A stretch of DNA of 64,000 nt from Pseudophaeobacter profundi (GCF_029697505.1 NZ_JARJEF010000005.1:124001-188000), one strand, 5' to 3'. Positions 1 through 9,842 are shown, counted from the first letter of the stretch. Program-made: numbers and translations. The notes: generated by a model from the sequence alone, not told the origin.

Positions 1-874
1 TCAGAGCAGTGACCGCACCGGACGCAGCCGCCATATTGGTGTTGGCAAAGATGCGCGAAATATCAGTGATATCGCCCACGGTGCCCATCGCCAGTTGCGA
101 ACCACCGTTAAAGCCGAACCAACCGAGCCACAGAATAAAGGTACCCAGGGTCGCCAGGGCCAGGTTGGAACCCGGCATCGGCACAACCTTGCCGCCTTTG
201 TATTTACCAATACGGGGGCCAAGGATCAGGGCGCCGGCCAGGGCTGCAAAGCCACCTGCCGCGTGTACCAGGGTAGAGCCAGCGAAGTCAGAGAAGCCCA
301 TTTCCGACAGGAAGCCGCCGCCCCACTGCCAGGAGGCCTCGATAGGGTAGATCACGCCGGTCAGGACGGCGACAAAAATCAGGAAGGGCCAGAGCTTGAT
401 GCGTTCCGCCAGGGTGCCCGAAACGATCGAGGCAGTGGTCGCGCAGAACATCAACTGGAAGAAAAAGTCAGAGCCGACCGAAGCATAGTCCAGCGAAGCA
501 TCCGCTGCGGCCAGGCCGACGGGTTCCAGCGAGGTCGGAGCAAAGGCCCCCAGCAGGCCGGGAATGGACCAGGCATCGCCGGGGTACATCAGGTTAAAAC
601 CAACCAGCCAGTACATAATGGCGGCAATCGAGAACAGCGCGATGTTCTTGGTCAGCTGCATGGTGACGTTCTTGGAGCGTACCAGACCGGCTTCGAGCAT
701 GGCAAAACCAGCTGCCATCCAGAACACCATAAAGCCACCAATCAGGAACAGCAGCGTGGTAAAGATATAGGGCGTGATATCCGCAGGGGCTGCGGCTGCG
801 GCCTCATCCGCCAGGGCCAGGCCCGGCAGTGTCGTCAGCGCAAGGGCCGACAAGGAAAGAGAGAGTTTACGCAT
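1..874 (-). CDS. amtB: Ammonium transporter AmtB, N-terminal part (cut by window start)
   Basis: Inner-membrane channel of the Amt/MEP/Rh family that conducts ammonium. About 291 codons are visible, and the C-terminus lies beyond base 1. Translation starts at the ATG complementary to 872-874 with a cleavable signal peptide ending near LPGLALA, as in other Amt proteins. Then come hydrophobic helices with family motifs such as FWMAAGFAMLEAGLVRSKN and DFAGSTLVHAAGG; the latter carries the first of the two pore histidines. The second histidine would be outside the window. The gene sits 23 bp downstream of glnK on the same strand, the classic glnK-amtB pair in which GlnK blocks the channel when nitrogen is plentiful. 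The long open frames on the opposite strand here are shadows. Confidence 0.96.
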   Translation of the reverse strand, partial: MRKLSLSLSALALTTLPGLALADEAAAAAPADITPYIFTTLLFLIGGFMVFWMAAGFAMLEAGLVRSKNVTMQLTKNIALFSIAAIMYWLVGFNLMYPGDAWSIPGLLGAFAPTSLEPVGLAAADASLDYASVGSDFFFQLMFCATTASIVSGTLAERIKLWPFLIFVAVLTGVIYPIEASWQWGGGFLSEMGFSDFAGSTLVHAAGGFAALAGALILGPRIGKYKGGKVVPMPGSNLALATLGTFILWLGWFGFNGGSQLAMGTVGDITDISRIFANTNMAAASGAVTAL

Positions 875-897
875 CAGTAGTCCTCCAAATGCGGCGC

Positions 898-1236
898 TTA
901 AAGCGCGTCTTGATTGGTTTCGCCGGTACGCACCCGCATGGCCTGCGCAACATCGAGAACAAAGATCTTGCCGTCACCGATCTTGCCGGTTCGGGCAGTG
1001 CTGGCGATGGTTTCGACCACCTGATCGGCCATACTGGCAGGCACCACGATTTCCAGCTTCAGCTTGGGTACAAAGTTCACTTCGTACTCGGCACCGCGAT
1101 AGATTTCGGTATGGCCCGCCTGGGCACCAAAGCCTTTGACTTCAGAGACCATCAACCCCGAGACGCCGATGCCTGTCAGGGCTTCTCGGACGTCCTCCAG
1201 CTTGAAGGGTTTGATGGCAGCTATGATCATTTTCAT
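898..1236 (-). CDS. glnK: PII nitrogen regulatory protein GlnK/GlnB
   Basis: Trimeric PII signal protein that senses 2-oxoglutarate and ATP/ADP and, by uridylylation, reports nitrogen status. The protein is 112 residues, the family length. It begins MKMIIAAIKPFKLEDVREAL, has the T-loop motif EIYRGAEY with the modifiable tyrosine at position 51, and has the C-terminal signature TGKIGDGKIFV. Pairing with amtB indicates the GlnK role, although sequence alone does not separate GlnB from GlnK well. An AGAAAGGA-type ribosome site precedes the ATG. The roughly 300 bp between this gene and the penicillin-binding protein must hold promoters for both. I saw no convincing NtrC site or -24/-12 promoter there. 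Confidence 0.95.
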   Translation of the reverse strand: MKMIIAAIKPFKLEDVREALTGIGVSGLMVSEVKGFGAQAGHTEIYRGAEYEVNFVPKLKLEIVVPASMADQVVETIASTARTGKIGDGKIFVLDVAQAMRVRTGETNQDAL

Positions 1237-1534
1237 TTCGACATCCTTTCTGGAGGGCGCCTGTCACCTGGGTTGATTGTGTCATCCAGGGCCAAAAGGC
1301 GGGCACCCGCATCATTGCCAATGCAGAAAAGCCAAGGGGCCGCGTTGGGGGAACCGAAGGGGCGCTGTGGTATCGCTCCATCTGGTATCGCGGCTAAAAA
1401 AAGAGCGGATTATTGCCTGTTCGCCCGCAATTTGAGCAGTTCGCGAAGGCAAATTCCCCGCAAACCCCCTCTCTACAATGCGCCGCGAAGCGGGTAGAGT
1501 GGTTAAAACGGGCAAACCGGGCAGGATTATCGAG

Positions 1535-3778
1535 ATGGCGCAAGGAACAGGGCGTAGGCCACTGGTGGCAGAGAAACGCTATGCAAAGAACGGCTCCAAG
1601 GGGGCTGCCAGGCGGCCAGCGGGCCAGTCTGGCGGCGGGCTTTGGGCGCGGCTTTTTGGTAAACCAAAGCCGCGTGCGCGGCCAAAGCCCGGCTCCAAAC
1701 CGGGTTCAGCCACCAGAAAAGGTGCGCCGCGCAGGGCTGTTCGCAGTCGGAAACCCCGTGGCCTGATTGGGACTTTGCTGGCGCCGTTTCGCTGGATCCT
1801 GCGCCTGGTCTGGGGCTTTACCTGGCGGGTTGGGATGGTTGTCGTCACGCTGGTTGCCCTGGCGGTGGGCTACCAGACCTCGCAGCTGCCGCCTGTGGCG
1901 GATCTGTTGGATGGGCGCGCGCGTGGCTCTGTCACTTTGCTGGACAATACCGGCGAGGTCTTTGCCTGGCGCGGCGATCAATTTGGTGGCGTGGTAACGG
2001 CGCAGACGGTTTCGCCCAATCTAAAGAACGCTATTGTCGCCACCGAGGACAAGCGGTTTTACCGCCACTTTGGGATCTCGCCGCGTGGTGTGGCCTCGGC
2101 GGTGCGCATCAACCTCAGCGAAGGGCGCGGGCCGCTCTCGGGGCATGGTGGGTCTACCATTACCCAGCAGACCGCTAAACTGCTCTGTCTGGGGCGGGTC
2201 TATGATCCGGACGACTGGGAGAGCGAGGCCGCCTATGAGAATGATTGCCGCCAGGGGTCGCTGTGGCGCAAGGCAACCGAGGCAGTCTACGCCCTGGCGA
2301 TGGAAGTTAAGTACAGCAAGGATGAGATCCTCTCTATCTATATGAACCGTGCCTATATGGGCGGTGGTGCCTATGGGGCCGAGGCGGCGGCGCAGCGCTA
2401 TTTTGGAAAATCTGCCAACCAGCTGAGTGCCGCCGAAGGTGCCATGCTGGCTGGGTTGCTAACCGCGCCGTCCTCTCTGGCACCGACCAATAATCTGCAG
2501 CGTTCGCAGGATCGCGCCGCAACGGTCCTGCGTCTGATGGAGGAACAGGGCTACCTGACCACCGCCGAGGCCCGGTCTGGACAACAGGCCCCGGCAGAGC
2601 TGAGCGAGGCCGCCGAGGCCCGCGCGGGTGGCTATTTTGCCGATTGGATCATGGATAGTGTGCCCAATTACTTTGGGGCCCAGACAACCGAAGATGTGGT
2701 GATCCGCACCACCATCGATCAGCGGCTGCAAACCGCCGCAGAACAGGCGATGAAGCACGTCTTTGAAAACAAGGTGCGCGAAGGTTCCAAGGCGCAGGCC
2801 GCCATTGTTGTGATGAGCGCAGATGGCGCGGTGCGGGCCATGGTTGGCGGGCGCAGAACCCGTGTGTCTGGCGTGTTCAACCGGGCGACCCAGGCGAAGC
2901 GGCAGACCGGATCTGCCTTCAAGCCTTTTGTTTATGCCACCGCGTTGGAGCTGGGCTATTCGCCACTCGATGTGTTGCTGGATGCAGAATACTGCATGAC
3001 GGTGCCCGGCTCGGGCGAATGGTGCCCGAAGAACTATACCCGAAAATACTATGGCGAAGTGACCCTGGCGCGGGCGTTGCGGGATTCGCTGAACATTCCG
3101 GCGGTCAAGCTGTCAGAGGCAGTCGGTCGTGACCGCGTGCGCCGTGTCGCGACGGATTTTGGGATCGACAATGACATGGCCGAAGGCCCGGCGCTGGCGC
3201 TTGGGGCCTCGGAAAGCACCCTGCTGGAAATGACCGGGGCCTATGCGGGCATTCTCAATGGTGGATCTTCGGTGACACCCTATGGCGTCGCAGAGCTGCG
3301 CCTGGTGACAGATGACGTTCCCTTGATGGGCCGTAGTGGCGGCATGGGCGAGCGGGTGATCCGCACCGAGGCTGCGCAACAACTTGTCTGGATGATGGAA
3401 AAGGTCATCGCCGAAGGCACCGGTCGCCGTGCCCAGATCCCCGGTTGGCAGGTGGCTGGGAAGTCTGGCACCACCCAGGCGGCACGGGATGCCTGGTTCA
3501 TCGGCTTTACCGCCGACTATGTGGCTGGCGTCTGGATGGGCTATGATGACAATACCCCCTTGCGCGGCGTGACCGGTGGTGGCCTGCCGGCGGAGATCTG
3601 GCAAGAAACCATGGTGCGGGTGCATGAGGGGCTGACCCCGACGCCATTGCCGATGCTGGCACCAGCGCCGATTGCGCCACCGGTTGAAACGACGCGGCGG
3701 CGAAACCAGATTCAGCCAGGACGAGAGCTGGGCCGAGCCGTGGATGGTCTGCTGCGGGATATCTTTGGCCGCAACTAG
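1535..3778 (+). CDS. Class A penicillin-binding protein (1A family) peptidoglycan synthase
   Basis: Bifunctional peptidoglycan synthase with a glycosyltransferase (GT51) that polymerises lipid II and a transpeptidase that cross-links it. I chose the ATG at 1535 (747 aa) because AGGA lies 8 bases upstream; an in-frame ATG at 1478 would add 19 residues. The first ~85 residues are rich in Lys, Arg, Gly and Pro and should be cytoplasmic. A membrane helix follows at about 86-111. The GT51 domain shows EDKRFYRHFG (catalytic Glu 171) and GGSTITQQ. The transpeptidase domain shows the SAFK box (Ser 460), an SLN motif in RDSLNIP, and KSGTT. A strong terminator follows directly. The gene stands alone, opposite to glnK. 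Confidence 0.94.
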   Translation: MAQGTGRRPLVAEKRYAKNGSKGAARRPAGQSGGGLWARLFGKPKPRARPKPGSKPGSATRKGAPRRAVRSRKPRGLIGTLLAPFRWILRLVWGFTWRVGMVVVTLVALAVGYQTSQLPPVADLLDGRARGSVTLLDNTGEVFAWRGDQFGGVVTAQTVSPNLKNAIVATEDKRFYRHFGISPRGVASAVRINLSEGRGPLSGHGGSTITQQTAKLLCLGRVYDPDDWESEAAYENDCRQGSLWRKATEAVYALAMEVKYSKDEILSIYMNRAYMGGGAYGAEAAAQRYFGKSANQLSAAEGAMLAGLLTAPSSLAPTNNLQRSQDRAATVLRLMEEQGYLTTAEARSGQQAPAELSEAAEARAGGYFADWIMDSVPNYFGAQTTEDVVIRTTIDQRLQTAAEQAMKHVFENKVREGSKAQAAIVVMSADGAVRAMVGGRRTRVSGVFNRATQAKRQTGSAFKPFVYATALELGYSPLDVLLDAEYCMTVPGSGEWCPKNYTRKYYGEVTLARALRDSLNIPAVKLSEAVGRDRVRRVATDFGIDNDMAEGPALALGASESTLLEMTGAYAGILNGGSSVTPYGVAELRLVTDDVPLMGRSGGMGERVIRTEAAQQLVWMMEKVIAEGTGRRAQIPGWQVAGKSGTTQAARDAWFIGFTADYVAGVWMGYDDNTPLRGVTGGGLPAEIWQETMVRVHEGLTPTPLPMLAPAPIAPPVETTRRRNQIQPGRELGRAVDGLLRDIFGRN

Positions 3779-3805
3779 CCCTGGCAGCAGACCCGGAAAA
3801 ACAAT

Positions 3806-3830
3806 AGGCTCCCCGAGGGGAGCCTTTTTT
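3806..3830 (+). terminator. Rho-independent terminator after the penicillin-binding protein gene
   Basis: Perfect 8-bp stem AGGCTCCC/GGGAGCCT with a 4-base loop, followed by a T run. It lies 27 bp after the stop codon at 3778. Confidence 0.93.
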
Positions 3831-3871
3831 ATGTAGTGTCAGTCTGATGCGGCCACAGAGGGCGCGGGCGA

Positions 3872-4465
3872 TTAGCTCTGGCGCTTCAATTCTGCAATCA
3901 TTGCATCGATATCGCCCTTGTTGCTGTCCAGAATGGCGCCAATCTCGGTACGTTCCGTCAGCAGCAGGTTCACTCCTTCGATATACATGTTAAAGAAGAG
4001 CTCCTTGCCGGAGCGATCAGAGACCAGGAAGGTCACCTCAAACGGGGCCTGGCCCTGCAGCCGTGCAATGGTGCTGACTTCGTACCATTTCTTGACCCGC
4101 TTTACGCCTTTTACTTCCAGGCTGCCGCCGATGAATTCGCGGAAGCGCTTGCCGTATTTGCGCGAGATATAGCCCTGAAACGCCTTGGAGAAGGCGCGCT
4201 TTTGCCCGGAAGAGGCACGACGGGCATCCACCCCAAGCGCATAGGCCGCAATATAGGAAGTGTCGCTGAACTTTTTGAAAATGCGCTCAAAATCGCGGAA
4301 CATGGCATTTTCGGATTTGCCGGATGCGATGACTGTATTGATGTCGGTGACCAGGCTGTTGATCAAATTGCTGGCACCGGCTTCATTCAGCGCCCAGAGC
4401 GGGGTGGCTGGGACAAGGGCGGCACTGGCGGTCAGGCCGGTCAGAAAACTACGGCGATGCATCAT
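3872..4465 (-). CDS. mlaC: MlaC-type phospholipid-binding periplasmic protein
   Basis: Periplasmic shuttle of the Mla pathway (Ttg2D/MlaC family) that carries phospholipids between the outer-membrane lipoprotein MlaA and the inner-membrane MlaFEDB transporter. It has 197 residues. The N-terminus MMHRRSFLTGLTASAALVPA is a signal peptide with an RRSFL stretch that may use Tat. The body fits the family (FDRIF-like FERIFKKF, YGKRFREF, KWYEVSTI, ILDSNKGDIDAMIAELKRQ). It directly abuts the stop codon of mlaA (TAA then ATG), so translation is probably coupled; a second ATG follows at once, so the exact start is uncertain by one codon. No mlaF, mlaE or mlaD is in the window. Confidence 0.9.
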   Translation of the reverse strand: MMHRRSFLTGLTASAALVPATPLWALNEAGASNLINSLVTDINTVIASGKSENAMFRDFERIFKKFSDTSYIAAYALGVDARRASSGQKRAFSKAFQGYISRKYGKRFREFIGGSLEVKGVKRVKKWYEVSTIARLQGQAPFEVTFLVSDRSGKELFFNMYIEGVNLLLTERTEIGAILDSNKGDIDAMIAELKRQS

Positions 4466-5227
4466 TTAAAATCCTTCGGTATCTAGTTCAAAGGGATCGA
4501 TCTCACTGATCTCTGCGGTTTCGCCCAGCTGGAACCGGCGGTTTTGCAGGTACAGCAGGCGCGCTTGGGCATAGCTGTCAGCGCTTTCGTAAAGAATCGA
4601 ATCCACAGTATCTGAATATGTGCCACGGTCGCCCATGCGGCGCACTATCTCTGCATAGACCGAGATGTTATCGGCGGGATTGTTCCGAGCATAGCCTACG
4701 GGGTTTGTGAAGAAATCGACCAGAATGCCGGTTGCATCCCGCGCGGTCGAGGGGCCGTAAAACGGCAGTTCGACATAGGCGCCTTCCCCCATGCCCCAAA
4801 CCGCGAGTGTCTCGCCAAAATCGGTATCGACCTCAGGCATGCCAAAATCAGAGGCGGGGTTGGCAAGGCCAAGAAAGCCAATCGTGGAGTTCATGGCAAA
4901 ACGCGCCAGGGCCTGACCGGCCATCTTTGGGTTGCCTTGCAGCAGGGCGTTGACTGCCTGCCCCGGCATCGACAGGTTTTCGGCGAAATAGGAAAAGCTG
5001 TTGACCATCGGTGGCGGTACGATGGCGACATAGCCCTTAGAGGCGGGGCGGAAGGCAAAGCGGTCAACCGCAAGGTTCAGGCTGTGGACCGACCTATTGG
5101 TGCGCTCGTAGGGGTCAAAGACCTCTCCTGCGGCTTTTGCTTCAGGGCTTTGGGTGGCGCAACCTGCCGTTGACAAGACCAGGGCAACAAGCGCAAAGAC
5201 ATAACGCGTTTTGATTAAAATTCGCAT
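4466..5227 (-). CDS. mlaA: MlaA/VacJ outer-membrane lipoprotein
   Basis: Outer-membrane lipoprotein that removes misplaced phospholipids from the outer leaflet and hands them to MlaC. The 253-residue protein has a lipoprotein signal peptide with the lipobox STAGC. Typical MlaA motifs follow: FDPYERTNRSVHSLN near the start, then PASKGYVAIVPPPMVNSFSYFAENL, NSTIGFLGLANPASDFG, and DFGETLAVWGMGEGAYVELPFYGPS. It is the upstream gene of an mlaA-mlaC pair. The 193 bp up to the type I secretion gene is shared with a divergent promoter. Confidence 0.94.
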   Translation of the reverse strand: MRILIKTRYVFALVALVLSTAGCATQSPEAKAAGEVFDPYERTNRSVHSLNLAVDRFAFRPASKGYVAIVPPPMVNSFSYFAENLSMPGQAVNALLQGNPKMAGQALARFAMNSTIGFLGLANPASDFGMPEVDTDFGETLAVWGMGEGAYVELPFYGPSTARDATGILVDFFTNPVGYARNNPADNISVYAEIVRRMGDRGTYSDTVDSILYESADSYAQARLLYLQNRRFQLGETAEISEIDPFELDTEGF

Positions 5228-5420
5228 TCGAGTAGAGATCCACTTGGGGCGTAGTTAAAAAGGCACGAGCCGTCTATTTAGAGAAAAACCCCCAGCTTCC
5301 CAATTCGACAGCAATTTGTTTGTACGTTTGTGGCAGATACGGAACAGGTTTCCGGGTAAACGTCGTTGCCCAGAGGTCTAATGCGTCGCAGGGCAATTGA
5401 ACAGGTAGTGCACAGGCAAG

Positions 5421-7154
5421 ATGGAAAATAAAACGTTCCAGCCGGGCTATGAAGAGCTCATCTCCTGCCGTCGTCGCAGTCGCAGCCTGTATTGGGCCGT
5501 TGGGGTTTTCAGCTTTTTTGTGAATCTGCTGATGCTTACCGGTCCGCTCTATATGATGCAGGTCTATGACCGGGTCCTGGGGAGCGGCTCTGAGGCAACC
5601 TTGGTGGCGCTGTCGCTGTTGGTTCTGTTTCTTTACGGAATGATGGGCCTGCTGGATTATGTTCGTGGCCGGGTGCTGGCGCGAATCGGTGCGCGGTTTC
5701 AGGCGCAACTGGATCGGCGGGTCTTTGATGCCATGGTGCGCCGCTCGGCGGTGGCGCAGGATCCGGTTGCCCAGACAGGTACCACCGATCTAGAGGCAGT
5801 CCAGCGTTTCATGTCCTCGCCGGTGCTGGGGGCGGCCTTTGATCTGCCCTGGACGCCGTTCTTTTTGGCGGGGATTGCCCTGTTTCACCCCTGGCTTGGG
5901 ATGTTGGCCCTGGGCGGCGGAGCGGTTCTGGTCGCGGTTGCCTTGCTCAACCAACTGTTCAGTCGTGCGCCGCTGCAACAGGCGGCGCTGTCGTCGCACC
6001 GGGCCAATCTGTCCTCCGAGGAAATCCGCAGCGAAGCAGAGATGATCCAATCCATGGGGATGCGCGGGGCGGCGTTTCAGCGCTGGCAAAAGATCCGCAA
6101 AGAGGCGCTGAAGGATACCTTGGCAGCCAATGATACCGGCGGCGGGTTTACCACCCTGACCAAAACGCTGCGGCTTTTCCTGCAATCGGCGATGCTGGGG
6201 CTTGGTGCCTATCTGGCGCTGCAGGGTGAGGTCTCGCCCGGGGCGATGATTGCCGGCTCTGTCCTGATGGGGCGGGCGCTGGCCCCGATCGAGTTGGGTC
6301 TTGGTCAATGGGCCATGGTTCAGCGGGCGATCAAGGGCTGGCATGCGCTGGCCGAGCTGCTGACCAAAGTCCCGGTAGAAGCGGCGCGCACCGAACTGCC
6401 CCGGCCCCGCGCAGATCTAGAGGTGCAGGCGCTGGCTGTGGTCCCCCCCGGTGACAGTCGCGCCCAGTTGCGCAATATCAGCTTTCGGGTGCAACCGGGG
6501 CAGGCGATTGGTGTCATTGGTCCGTCTGGCTGTGGCAAATCAACATTGGCCAAGGCGCTAACCGGGGCCTGGCGTCCGGCAGCGGGAACCATCCGGCTGG
6601 ATGGCGCGGCGCTGGATCAATATGATCCAGATGTGCTGGGGCGTCATTTTGGCTATTTGCCGCAGCGGGTGCAGCTGTTTGAAGGCACCATTGCCCAGAA
6701 CATTGCCCGCCTTGCCGATACGCCAGATGCTGAAAAGGTGGTCACCGCGGCCAAGAAGGCCGCTGCCCATGATATGATCGTCAACCTGCCCGAAGGTTAT
6801 GATACCCGGATCTCGGCCGGCGGTGGGCGATTGTCTGGCGGGCAGATGCAGCGGGTGGCATTGGCGCGGGCGCTCTATGATGCGCCGGTCATTGTGATCC
6901 TGGATGAACCGAATTCCAATCTCGACAACGAAGGCTCCATCGCGCTGAATCAGGCGATCAAATCTCTGAAGGCGGCGGGGCAGTCGGTGCTTATCATGGC
7001 GCATCGTCCGGCGGCGATCCAGGAATGTGACATGCTGCTTGTGATCGACAAGGGCAGCCAGGCCGCCTTTGGTCCGAAAGACAAGGTTCTGCAGGATATG
7101 GTGGCGAACCATCAGACCATCCGCCAGTCTTCTGGTGCGGGGGGGGTACGATGA
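5421..7154 (+). CDS. Type I secretion ABC transporter (PrtD-like permease/ATPase)
   Basis: Inner-membrane exporter of a type I secretion system, with permease and ATPase fused in 577 residues, the usual PrtD/AprD length. The N-terminal half has about six membrane helices ([18 protein letters not shown] and others). The ATPase has the Walker A GPSGCGKS at 367-374, the signature LSGGQ at 471-475 and Walker B IVILDE at 492-496. There is no N-terminal C39 peptidase domain, so the cargo is expected to carry an uncleaved C-terminal signal. The gene overlaps the next one by 4 bp (ATGA). No RTX-type substrate and no TolC-like gene is nearby. Confidence 0.92.
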   Translation: MENKTFQPGYEELISCRRRSRSLYWAVGVFSFFVNLLMLTGPLYMMQVYDRVLGSGSEATLVALSLLVLFLYGMMGLLDYVRGRVLARIGARFQAQLDRRVFDAMVRRSAVAQDPVAQTGTTDLEAVQRFMSSPVLGAAFDLPWTPFFLAGIALFHPWLGMLALGGGAVLVAVALLNQLFSRAPLQQAALSSHRANLSSEEIRSEAEMIQSMGMRGAAFQRWQKIRKEALKDTLAANDTGGGFTTLTKTLRLFLQSAMLGLGAYLALQGEVSPGAMIAGSVLMGRALAPIELGLGQWAMVQRAIKGWHALAELLTKVPVEAARTELPRPRADLEVQALAVVPPGDSRAQLRNISFRVQPGQAIGVIGPSGCGKSTLAKALTGAWRPAAGTIRLDGAALDQYDPDVLGRHFGYLPQRVQLFEGTIAQNIARLADTPDAEKVVTAAKKAAAHDMIVNLPEGYDTRISAGGGRLSGGQMQRVALARALYDAPVIVILDEPNSNLDNEGSIALNQAIKSLKAAGQSVLIMAHRPAAIQECDMLLVIDKGSQAAFGPKDKVLQDMVANHQTIRQSSGAGGVR

Positions 7155-8470
7155 ACCATGACGCCGCACAAACCGATGCCGAATGGTCAGCCCGCCGCCC
7201 GCTTTGGCTGGGAGTCTGGGGGCTTGTGATCCTGCTAGGCGGCTTTGGCACCTGGGCGGTGATGTCCTCGATTGCTGGGGCGGTTGTTGCCTCGGGGCGG
7301 ATTGAAGTCGATCAAAATCGCCAGGTGGTGCAGCATCTGGATGGCGGTATCGTTGCTGAAATCCTGGTGGAGGAAGGCGACAGCGTCGCGCGTGGCGAGA
7401 TGCTCTTGCGGCTGGACGCCAAAGAACTGCGCTCGCAACTGGCCATCACCGAGGGCCAATTGTTTGAGATGATGGCGCGGCGCGGGCGCCTTGAGGCCGA
7501 GCGCGACGGCGCCGCCGGGATCAGTTTTGCCGCAGAGCTGCTGACGCTGGCGCAGGCGCGCCCGGCGGTGGCGGATCTGGTCGAGGGCCAGCGCCGCCTG
7601 TTTGTGGCGCGCGGCGAATCCATCGCGCGCGAGATCGAACAGCTGGGCAAGCGCAGTGCGCAGACGCGAGATCAGATTACCGGGGTCAAAGCGCAGCAGA
7701 GCTCGATGGAGTTGCAGCTGGAACTGATCGCTGAAGAGTTGAAAAATCAGGTGACCCTGCTGGAACGTGGATTGGCCCAGGCGGGAACGGTGCTCAACCT
7801 GCGCCGTACCCAAGCGGACCTGAGCGGTCGTCTGGGGGAACTCATCGCCACCGAGGCCCAGGCCTTGGGGCGCATCACCGAAACCGAGATCGAGATCCTG
7901 AAACTGGGCTCTGCCCGGCGCGAAGAGGCCATTACCCAGCTGCGTGACCTGCGCTATCAGGAGCTGGAACTGGCCGAGAACCGCGCGACCCTGCTGGAAC
8001 GACTGGACCGGCTGGATATCACCGCGCCTGTTTCGGGGGTTGTCTATGATATGCAGGTGCACACGCCGCGCTCTGTTATTCGGGCGGCGGATCCGGTGCT
8101 CTTTCTGGTGCCGCAGGACCGGCCACTGGTGATTGCCGCGCAGGTGGCGCCCACCGATATCGACCAGATCTATGTCGGCCAGGATGTGACCCTGCGGTTT
8201 TCGGCTCTGGACCAGCGCAATACGCCGGATCTGTTTGGCACGGTGACGCAGGTTTCGGCGGACGCCTTTGAGGACGAAGGCACAGGGGTGTCCTATTACC
8301 GGGCCGAGATTGAGCTGAACCCCGGTGAGGTCCAGCGCCTGCCAGCCGGTGCGGTCCTGATCCCTGGCATGCCGGTAGAAAGCTACATCCGCACCCAGGA
8401 CCGATCACCGATGGCCTATCTGGTGAAGCCGCTGGCTGATTATTTTGTCAAAGCCTTCCGCGAGGACTGA
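7151..8470 (+). CDS. HlyD-family type I secretion membrane-fusion protein
   Basis: Periplasmic adaptor that links the ABC exporter to an outer-membrane channel. It is 439 residues: one N-terminal membrane helix ([19 protein letters not shown]), then the lipoyl-like half motif [21 protein letters not shown] long helical hairpin rich in Glu, Gln and Leu spans about residues 90-290, followed by the second lipoyl half ([14 protein letters not shown]) and the HlyD C-terminal beta domain ([22 protein letters not shown]). The ATGA overlap with the ABC gene shows an obligate pair. A terminator follows. Confidence 0.93.
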   Translation: MNHDAAQTDAEWSARRPLWLGVWGLVILLGGFGTWAVMSSIAGAVVASGRIEVDQNRQVVQHLDGGIVAEILVEEGDSVARGEMLLRLDAKELRSQLAITEGQLFEMMARRGRLEAERDGAAGISFAAELLTLAQARPAVADLVEGQRRLFVARGESIAREIEQLGKRSAQTRDQITGVKAQQSSMELQLELIAEELKNQVTLLERGLAQAGTVLNLRRTQADLSGRLGELIATEAQALGRITETEIEILKLGSARREEAITQLRDLRYQELELAENRATLLERLDRLDITAPVSGVVYDMQVHTPRSVIRAADPVLFLVPQDRPLVIAAQVAPTDIDQIYVGQDVTLRFSALDQRNTPDLFGTVTQVSADAFEDEGTGVSYYRAEIELNPGEVQRLPAGAVLIPGMPVESYIRTQDRSPMAYLVKPLADYFVKAFRED

Positions 8471-8476
8471 CGCAAG

Positions 8477-8502
8477 ACGCAAGGCGGCTTGTTGCGTTTT
8501 TT
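8477..8502 (+). terminator. Rho-independent terminator of the type I secretion operon
   Basis: The inverted repeat ACGCAA/TTGCGT with a 9-base loop is followed by a T run, 7 bp after the HlyD-family stop codon. Confidence 0.8.
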
Positions 8503-8568
8503 CCCTTTTCGGCAGCGCCCATCGGCGCTAGCGTCGCCGCGAAACATGGCCGTTGAAGGAGCGTGGCA

Positions 8569-9027
8569 ATGAACATCGAAGCGAAACTGAAAGATCTGGG
8601 TGTTACCCTGCCAGAGGCGCCGGCTCCGGCGGCCAATTACGTGCCCTATGTCGTTGCTGGCGACATGGTCTATGTCTCGGGGCAGATTTCCTCTGACGAA
8701 AACGGACTGATTACCGGCACCCTGGGCGCTGACATGGATGTGGCGGCGGGGCAGCTGGCGGCCAAGCGCTGTGCCATTTCCCTTCTGGCGCAGTTGAAAG
8801 CCGCCTGTGGTGGTGATCTCGACCGTCTGGTGCAGGTTGTGAAACTGGGGGCGTTTGTCAATTCCACCGCCGATTTCACTCAGCAGCCGCAGGTTGTGAA
8901 CGGGGCCTCTGATTTTCTTGTGGCAGCGCTAGGCGATGCCGGGCGTCATGCGCGCGCCGCGGTGAGTGCGCCATCGTTGCCGATGGGTGTCGCCGTTGAA
9001 ATTGATGCGGTGTTCCAGATCAAATGA
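8569..9027 (+). CDS. RidA family protein (YjgF/UK114)
   Basis: Member of the Rid family, some of which hydrolyse reactive enamine/imine intermediates from PLP enzymes. The protein has 152 residues, a little longer than classical RidA. Family features are VAGDMVYVSGQIS near the N-terminus and GRHARAAVSAPSLPMGVAVEIDAVF at the C-terminus, with an arginine at the usual substrate-carboxylate position. I use the ATG at 8569 because the GAAGGAG site ends 7 bases upstream; a GTG at 8563 would be too close. It overlaps the following phosphodiesterase gene by ATGA. The exact Rid subgroup and activity are not assigned. Confidence 0.9.
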   Translation: MNIEAKLKDLGVTLPEAPAPAANYVPYVVAGDMVYVSGQISSDENGLITGTLGADMDVAAGQLAAKRCAISLLAQLKAACGGDLDRLVQVVKLGAFVNSTADFTQQPQVVNGASDFLVAALGDAGRHARAAVSAPSLPMGVAVEIDAVFQIK

Positions 9028-9797
9028 AACCAGAGCTGCCTGCCGCGTTCCTGACGTTGCCTGTCGCGCATCGGGCGCTGCACGATCTACGGCATGGCCG
9101 CCCGGAAAACAGCCGTGCAGCTATTCGGGCTGCGATGGCGGCGGGCTATGCCATTGAAATTGATCTGCAGGCAGCCAGTGATGGCTGCCCGATGGTGTTT
9201 CACGATGACCTGCTGGATCGGGTGACACCAGCCCAGGGCCGGGTGCGCGACCGCAGCCGGGCCGAGCTGGAGGCGATCCCGCTAAGCGGCGGCAATGGCG
9301 AAACCATTCCCACCCTGCAAGAGGTGCTGGACCTGGTTGCGGGGCAGGTGCCCTTGCTGATCGAGATCAAGGATCAGGATGGCCAGCTTGGTGCCAACAC
9401 CGGTGCGTTGGAAGCGGCCACCGCCCGCGCCCTGACCGGTTATGCCGGACCGGTGGCGGTGATGTCCTTTAATCCGCATGCCGTTGCGGCGCTGGCCAAA
9501 TATGCGCCCGACATCCCCCGTGGTCTGGTGACCAGCGCCTATGATCCCAAAGACTGGGAGGGTCTGCCTGTGGATGTCTGCGATCGCCTGCGCGAGATCC
9601 CCGACTTTGACAGCAGCCAGGCCTGTTTCATCAGCCATGAGGTCGGCGATCTGTCGCGCGAACGGGTGCAGGCGCTGCGGGTCGCCGGGGTTCCGGTTCT
9701 GGCCTGGACGCTGAAAACGCCCGAGGCAGAAGCCGAGGCGCGCAAATGGGTCGATAATATTACCTTCGAGCAATATCTTTCGCCGCTGCCGGGTTGA
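9024..9797 (+). CDS. Glycerophosphodiester phosphodiesterase family protein
   Basis: Cytoplasmic GDPD-type TIM-barrel enzyme (no signal peptide) expected to hydrolyse glycerophosphodiesters to glycerol 3-phosphate and an alcohol. The 257-residue protein shows the family signature: AHRALHD with His16-Arg17, PENS with Glu29, EIDLQ with Glu45 and Asp47, FHDD with His60, and PLLIEIKDQ further on. The usual HRG is HRA here, a common variant. It is ATGA-coupled to the RidA-like gene; a joint function of the pair is not obvious. Confidence 0.9.
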   Translation: MKPELPAAFLTLPVAHRALHDLRHGRPENSRAAIRAAMAAGYAIEIDLQAASDGCPMVFHDDLLDRVTPAQGRVRDRSRAELEAIPLSGGNGETIPTLQEVLDLVAGQVPLLIEIKDQDGQLGANTGALEAATARALTGYAGPVAVMSFNPHAVAALAKYAPDIPRGLVTSAYDPKDWEGLPVDVCDRLREIPDFDSSQACFISHEVGDLSRERVQALRVAGVPVLAWTLKTPEAEAEARKWVDNITFEQYLSPLPG

Positions 9798-9842
9798 TCC
9801 GCCCAAGACATTGACCAAATAAGAGCAGGGCAGGGAGAGCAA

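Noticed and set aside
95..880. Long plus-strand open frame opposite amtB
   Set aside because: It is antisense to a clear ammonium transporter, has no family motifs and is rich in residues expected from a shadow of GC-rich coding DNA.
1237..1534. Sigma-54/NtrC control of glnK-amtB
   Set aside because: I looked for GG-N10-GC and TGCACC-type sites on the minus strand and found none with correct spacing.
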